A DNA stretch of 64,000 bases, taken from contig NC_133101.1 in assembly GCF_022965805.1 (NCBI RefSeq), positions 14,665,054-14,729,053 on the forward strand, written 5' to 3'. Positions 58,695 to 64,000 of this stretch are shown here, piece by piece (the first letter of the stretch is position 1; each line of letters opens with the position of its first letter). The position numbers and the translations under genes were made by a program. The stretch comes from Primulina eburnea. Lineage: Eukaryota; Streptophyta; Magnoliopsida; Lamiales; Gesneriaceae. The notes beneath the pieces were generated by a model. The model made no database searches. It was not told where the DNA came from and saw only the letters and a list, made by a program, of their open reading frames with translations.

Positions 58695-60038
58695 TGATTA
58701 TAAAAAGTCAAAATATTTTATTTGAACAAAATTAAAATTTAAAATTGAACATCCAAAGGTTCGCGGCGGTATTGAAAAAGCCGTCGCTATATTAAACGGA
58801 GATTTTTTTTAAAAAATCCGCAGTTTAAGAAGCGACGGTTTGTAACCATAAAATGCATAAAAAAACTACTACGCAAAAATTAAAATTATGTAGTAAATTT
58901 TCGGGGAAAAAAAAATAAAACCTGATTTGCGCGAAGATCGTACCGACGAGCAAATCTACGAAATAAATACGAAAAAAAGTTAGTACAAAATTAAAAAATC
59001 GAAACTTCGAAAAATTGATAAAGTTTAACTACTACTAGAGATAGACGAAAAATCGTTTAAGAAAATGTATGCGAACCTCGGTATATATAGAATTATAGCG
59101 ACGGTTTTTAATAAAACCGTCGCTATATAGCAACGGTTCAACCAAAACCGTCGCGATAATAGCGACAGTTTTGGTAAAAACATCGGCGACGGTTGTTGCA
59201 TAACCGTCGCTATTATGGCGACGGTTTTGCAAAAACCGTCGCCGATCTAGAACGGTGACTGTTTTATTAAACCGTCGCTATAATAGCGACAGTTTTTAAT
59301 AAAACCGTCGCTTGTCAAATTAAGAGACGGTTTCCTAAAACCGTCGCTACAAAATAACGACGGGTAAAATACAAGACCGTCGCATAATGCGACGGGTAAA
59401 AAACCGGTCGCACAAAATAACGACGGGTTTATCAAACAGCCGCAATATTAGCGACAGTTTATGAAAAATCGTCGCTAATATAGCGACGGTTTTTCTTGAA
59501 CCGTCGCTATTCTATCGACGGTTTTATTAAAACCGTCGCTTATCAAATTAAGCGACGATTTTAATAAAACCGTCGCTCTGCTTTCCGTTTTTTTGTAGTG
59601 ACAACTCATATCAAATATATAATATCAATTAGGAAATTGTAATTATGATCCTATTTATTTGTCTATTTTTTATTTTAGTCTTCTAAATTGTCAAATTTCC
59701 ATCTTAGCATGTTATCTTAGTTTCTTTCTTCTTATTTTCTTTTTGCGATTTTAGTTTTTTTCTCACACGGTGTTAATGAAGTGTTGACGCAACGTTACAT
59801 GACGATGACGTGTGCATTGTCACATTAAAACTTAGAGACACAGCAAAAATATTTTTTGATCCTGAGCTAATTGATCCGATAAAAAAATATTATCGTGGGT
59901 TCCAAAAAAAATTCTTTGATACCTAGCAGGATGTTGGTCATCATGGTTTAAGATCTCGTAATTAGTTGGAGAATACTACTCACTAATCGATGTACTAGTT
60001 TTTAATTTAGAAAATGAAAACATAGCTTTCTTCTTTTG
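58695..60038. repeat. Copy 2 of the 1.3-kb CACTA-like segment
   Basis: Direct-orientation match to 17797-19139, including the terminus CACTACAAAAAAACGG (minus, ending at 59600), the CCGTCGCTAT inverted pairs (59095-59580) and the shared 440-bp flank. Interrupted on the right by the LTR at 60039. Copy number and order of the short repeats differ from copy 1. Confidence 0.8.
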
Positions 60039-62358
60039 TAGAGCCCAAAATTCAATACACGTAAAACTCATGCATTATTTAATTGTTGAATCAGTTATTT
60101 AATTTAAAATGATTTTTCATAGCCATGCATAATTTATGAAAATGCGTTATTTTAAATTAGTCATGTTTATTGTGATGCACGATAAAATGTTTTTTTTCGA
60201 GTTTCATGTTTCAGGCAATCATTCGAGGCGGGATTGAGGAAAAGACCGGTGACGATGTTGGCAATTTAAAAAATGCGGTATTTTATTTTTAAGTTGAGGA
60301 TGGGGCACTTTAAATGATTTGTTTAGTTTTAGCATTTTTAAGCCTAAATCATTTAGTTAGTAATTTTAAGAGTTTAAAACTTTAAAATTAGCATTTTTGG
60401 TGTGTGTTATTTTAATTGTAGAGTTTATTTTAAGCTAGGTGGGTTAGCCTTTTTATTAGTATTTTTACTAGTTAATTAGCACTAATTACACAGAAATTTA
60501 AACCCACACGCACGTTTTATGCACTCACACACACTTACACGTTTTTACACACACTAGAACTTTTTGATACTTTCGATTTGATATAAAATTCAAGATTTTT
60601 AGTTGAAAAATGAGTGAGTTATGACGTTTTTCGTCAGACTGCTCAAGCTGTGATTTCCAGAAAATTATGTTATTGATGCGTTCTTGAAGTTTTATTGTTG
60701 CAGACTTCGTTGGGAATCGACGGGTGATCATTGTTACTTCTAGGTATGTATAGCGTGTTGTTAGGTTGGTATTTGGGGTGCCGGTTAGTATCGATAGGCA
60801 CTGGAATTTGTTAGAAGTCGTAAGAAACGCTTGTTGTCAATTTCCGTGTTAATGAGATTGTATTGTGTTAAGACGGGCTTCGTTATTTTGGGACGTATAT
60901 ACGAGTTTAGCTCATAACTATGGTGTCCTAGGAGGGTCTCAAAGTGTTGAATCTTGATCCATCATGTGTCAATTGGGAGAATAGGCATTGTGTAAGAAAT
61001 TTCTCGCAGGTGCAGAAAATTCGAAGTCACACGGACCCTTTGACGGACCCTGACACGGGGTCCGTGCCTTTACTTCCTTCGAGTAGCCAAATTTGCGTGC
61101 GTACACGGACCCCCACACGGACCATGGCACGGGGTCCGTGTCTTTAATTCCTCACAAGTGTCAACTGTCCGAGCCTACACGGACCCCTTGACGGACCCTA
61201 GCACGGGGTCCGTGTCCCGTCTTCTTTCCGAACATTTCTTTTGCGTACCTACACGGACCCGGGGACGGGGTCCGTGTACTCACGTTTTTGGGAAAAATAT
61301 TATGGTTGCTTTGGGGTTTGATGTCTTGGTTTAGTGCAAGGGTTATCAAGGTCGTATCATTGGAAATTGTAGAATGTCCTAAGGAATGATTGAGCTTGAG
61401 AGTAAGTATGATTTCTACGTCTAAGTTATGCAAGTTAAGTATGCAATTTCATGTTAGTATGTCGCAGCAACGGTCCCAGTCGATTTCCAACGAATCCCTC
61501 AACGCCAAGTAAGTATGATGACGTGGAAAGAAAATATTTTAAGTTTTTGGAGGTATGCTAAATGTCTTGTGACCAAATTATGTTAGAATTGGAAAGCGTT
61601 AAATTATGAACGGGAACCAATCCGCCCGTTAAATTATGAACGGGTTAGATCGAGATTGGAAAGCGTTAAATTATGAACGGGGACCAACCAGCCCGTTACA
61701 TTATGAACGGGGATCTCATGTATGTGGCAGTGGATACGTCCCTGTCAACCCAGTACTGTTGTTTGTCTGATCAGGCATTTATTATGTTATGGGTCACTTG
61801 CTTTGAAATATGCCTCTACGCAAAATAAAGTCATGTATGTTTAAGTACGTTCAGTTATGCAAGCATGTTTATGAAAGCTTTCAAGTTATGGCACGTCTAT
61901 GTATGTACGTATGTTCAAGTTACGTTATGCAAGTTCAAGTTTTAGTATGTACGCTCTATTTTAAAGTTGCATGTGGTTTTATTACGTAATACTCGTTATT
62001 CCGATTTATACGTGTTGAGTCTTTAGACTCACTAGACTTGATCGATGCAGGTGAGTATGTTGATGAGGAGACAGGAGGTGGCGACCAAGGGGCAGGCTTG
62101 GACTGAGTGGGAGGCTAAACCCGAGGACCGCCATGTTTAAGTTTTAAGCAAAAGTTAAATTACTCTGATTTCATATTTTGATGGAAATACTTTGGGCAAA
62201 CCTTTTGTGAGCAAATTTTATTGTAGTTATTTTGAACAACCATGTCTTATGGGGGACTTGGTTGAGATATTTTATGGTAAACTTTGAAGGTTATTTTATG
62301 TTTAAGAAAATTTTAATTTTTCCGTAAATTTTGAATGGTAAAAGTACGGTACGTTACA
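60039..62358 (+). repeat. 5' LTR of the right-edge Tekay-like element (2320 bp)
   Basis: Starts TGTAGAGCCC and ends ACGTTACA. It matches the solo LTR 28375-31148 except that about 440 bp (equivalent to roughly 28893-29333) are missing at the junction near 60556. Contains the hairpin array 61025-61280 and the GTTAAATTATGAAC palindromes 61589-61715. Confidence 0.88.
61025..61280. repeat. Hairpin array, four ACACGGACCC...GGGTCCGTG units
   Basis: Units start near 61028, 61101, 61175 and 61248 (period about 73 bp). The last has a short loop (GGACCCGGGGACGGGGTCC). Confidence 0.85.
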
Positions 62359-62595
62359 GTAGGTATCAGAGCGGTGTTCTTGTAAAGGGTTACGCCTACC
62401 GCCAGCCGCAAGAAGCTCACGAAATAACACCTCAAGTCTGTAAGTTTTAAAGTTTCAAATATTTATGCTATGTAGTATGCATTGAGCTATGATTTCCGCA
62501 TGTTCTTGTTTAAGTTCTTATCTCGTGCATCTTATGTATTTATGTCATATTCATGCATGTTGGGTTTACGTTTTGGGTAATTTATTTGAAACAGT
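62359..62595 (+). promoter_or_regulatory. PBS and leader of the right-edge Tekay-like element
   Basis: GTAGGTATCAGAGCGG follows the LTR. The iMet PBS has one change (T to A at 62361, where the consensus is TGGTATCAGAGC), which may weaken priming. The leader 62373-62445 is shared with three other elements and ends with a conserved CTGTAAGT. Confidence 0.75.
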
Positions 62596-63674
62596 ATGCC
62601 TCCTAGACGTATGATCAATCGGGAAGTTAGGGAGGAGGATAGAGAGGCCCGTGTCGAAGGGGGGAATCCTCCACCTACCTCCACCTCCAGACATCCAGGC
62701 ACAGATGCTTGCAGGTATGACACAGTTCTTCGCACATTTTGCGGGGAACCAGACTACAGCCGCGGGTGCAGGGGCGAGGCCTCAACCAGAAGCAGTGTAT
62801 GAGCTGTTTAGGAGGATGAGCCCAAAGGAGTTTTCGGGTACCAATGACCCGATGATAGCTGAGGGATGGATCAAGTCCATCGAGGTGATCTTTGACTTTA
62901 TGGAACTGACCGATGCTGATAGGGTCAGGTGTGCTACGTTCCTTCTGTCAGGGGACGCCAGGCCATGGTGGGAGAGTGCGTCTGTGGTGGTCAATTTGCA
63001 GACTTTGTCTTGGGCTGGGTTCAAGGAAGTTTTCTTCGCCAAGTACTTCACTGAAGAGATACGATCCCGATTGACTAGGGAATTCATGACGTTGTGTCAA
63101 GGAGACAACAGCGTGGCAGACTTCATCAGGAAGTTTGAGAGGGGGTGTTACTTTGTACCCCTGATTTCGAATGATGCCCAGGCAAAGCTGAGGCATTTTA
63201 TGGATGGTTTGCGGTCGATCTTGCGCCGTGATGTGAGGGTAGCTGGCCCTAATACATATGCAATTTCCGTTTCTAGGGCTTTGGCGGCAGAGCAAGACCA
63301 GCGGGATATCGAGGCGGACAGGTTGGGCAAGAGGCCCTACCAGGCACCACCGCAACCGCAGCATCAGCATCAGTGACCGCAGCACAAGAGGCCTTACCCA
63401 GGGTCACCAGGGAAGAAACCTTACCAGGGACCGCCGAAGGGCAAGGGTCCAATTAAGCAGCAAGGAGCACCTCAGAAGCCCGTTATTTTCCCAGTGTATC
63501 CTAAGTGCAACCGTCAGCACCCAGGGCAATTCTTATATGGATCAGGCAAGTGCTTCAAGTGTGGAGCTAGTGACCACATGCTAAAGCAGTGCCCACAGTG
63601 GCAGCAGCCGACTCAGGGCAGAGTATTCGCCATGCATGCGCAGGAGGCGAATCCAGACACGACCTTACTGACCG
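62596..63674 (+). pseudogene. Gag of the right-edge Tekay-like element (frameshift and stop)
   Basis: The ATG at 62596 opens MPPRRMINREVREEDREARV. A one-base gain in the proline-coding run near 62676 shifts the frame, and the gag then continues (DIQAQMLAGMTQFFAHFAGN, RRMSPKEFSGTNDPM, GDARPWWESASV, KFERGCYFVPL). A stop TGA at 63374-63376 interrupts it, with the same frame continuing to the zinc knuckle CFKCGASDHMLKQC (63551-63592). The expected upstream CPKC...C finger is damaged (YPKC). This is the same family as the gag pieces at 14433-14839 and 6547-6711. It is not translatable as one protein. Confidence 0.88.
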
Positions 63675-63850
63675 GTAAACTTTTCTACCCAAGTTCAGTA
63701 TTATTTTGCCTTGCATGTGGATTTTTATTTGGGATTATTAGTGTGCTAGTATTATTTTTGAATAACTTGAGATATTGGTTTCCTCTATGCTTAAGGTTTA
63801 TACTAGTAATTTTGGGATATAAGTTAGTTGGTTGTTCTAATGTCTCTCAG
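63675..63850 (+). other. Intron-like GT-AG segment between gag and protease
   Basis: GTAAAC at 63675 and TCTCTCAG at 63850 bound 176 bp of T-rich sequence (not a multiple of 3). Removing it joins DTTLLTG to NIFIKRLATTTLIDSG in frame, which restores a continuous protease N-terminus. The segment itself codes for nothing recognisable. Confidence 0.65.
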
Positions 63851-64000
63851 GAAATATTTTCATAAAGAGATTAGCAACAACGACACTGATAGATTCAGGA
63901 GCCACTCACTCCTTTATCTCGGAGACTTTTGCTAATCATCTGGACATCAAGTCCATTGGCCTAGACATGAATTTTTCAGTGACAGTCCCATCAGGGGAAG
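63851..64000 (+). CDS. Protease start of the right-edge Tekay-like element (partial, off window)
   Basis: Fifty codons read NIFIKRLATT, TLIDSGATHSFISETFANH and SVTVPSGE. The aspartic protease active site is DSGA (63892-63903). It is open to the window end. It depends on removal of the preceding segment or on a frame change to be joined to gag. Confidence 0.85.

Overview
The window is nuclear DNA of a flowering plant. It shows spliced GT-AG genes, plant lineages of Ty3/gypsy retrotransposons (Athila and chromovirus/Tekay-Del types), CACTA-type ends, MITEs and an AT-rich background. The style of the repeats suggests an asterid, perhaps Lamiales, but the sequence does not prove this. No complete working host gene is visible. 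The only host gene is a broken copy of a WD40 protein resembling TFIIIC subunit delta (TFIIIC90/GTF3C4), on the minus strand from 57830 to 23813.

Left part (1-17.8 kb) is a nest of retroelements. A Tekay-like element on the minus strand (5' LTR 15076-17796, gag 14839 to 6547) was interrupted by a 7.7-kb coding-free element (6712-14432, TSD CCTGC) with 2.8-kb LTRs, and by an Athila-type element (1-6546, running off the left edge). The Athila element carries a 2.45-kb internal tandem duplication with two primer-binding sites. One gag-protease-RT frame is open to the window edge; the other copy is broken.

Middle left (17.8-23.8 kb) holds a CACTA-like end with many short inverted repeats, a decayed gypsy protease fragment, a short tandem repeat, a MITE-like element and a possible solo LTR. 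The rest is featureless AT-rich DNA.

The gene region (23.8-57.8 kb) shows exon 1 at 57714-57830, then two tandem copies of exons 2-12 (unit B 31998-36041, unit A 25159-31997), then exons 13 onward at 25055-23813. Both units carry independent stops, frameshifts or splice-site losses. Unit A also has a 2.8-kb solo LTR inside exon 3. Each unit preserves the empty target site of the insertion found in the other. Unit B's 5' boundary holds a coding-free long-LTR element (36042-57591, TSD AGGAT). Its 3' LTR was hit by a Tekay-like element with gag and pol (38642-51846, TSD CATTT), whose own 3' LTR was hit by a 3.2-kb solo LTR (TSD AAATC) and a 182-bp MITE with a 9-bp TSD.

The right part (57.8-64 kb) holds the gene's upstream DNA, a second copy of the CACTA-like segment, and the start of another Tekay-like element of the same family as the left one. 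Its gag is damaged, and a GT-AG intron-like segment separates gag from protease.

The most unusual recurring structure is an array of GC-rich, hairpin-forming repeats in the middle of the long LTRs. At least four LTR sequence types have such arrays, with different repeat sequences but a similar layout.
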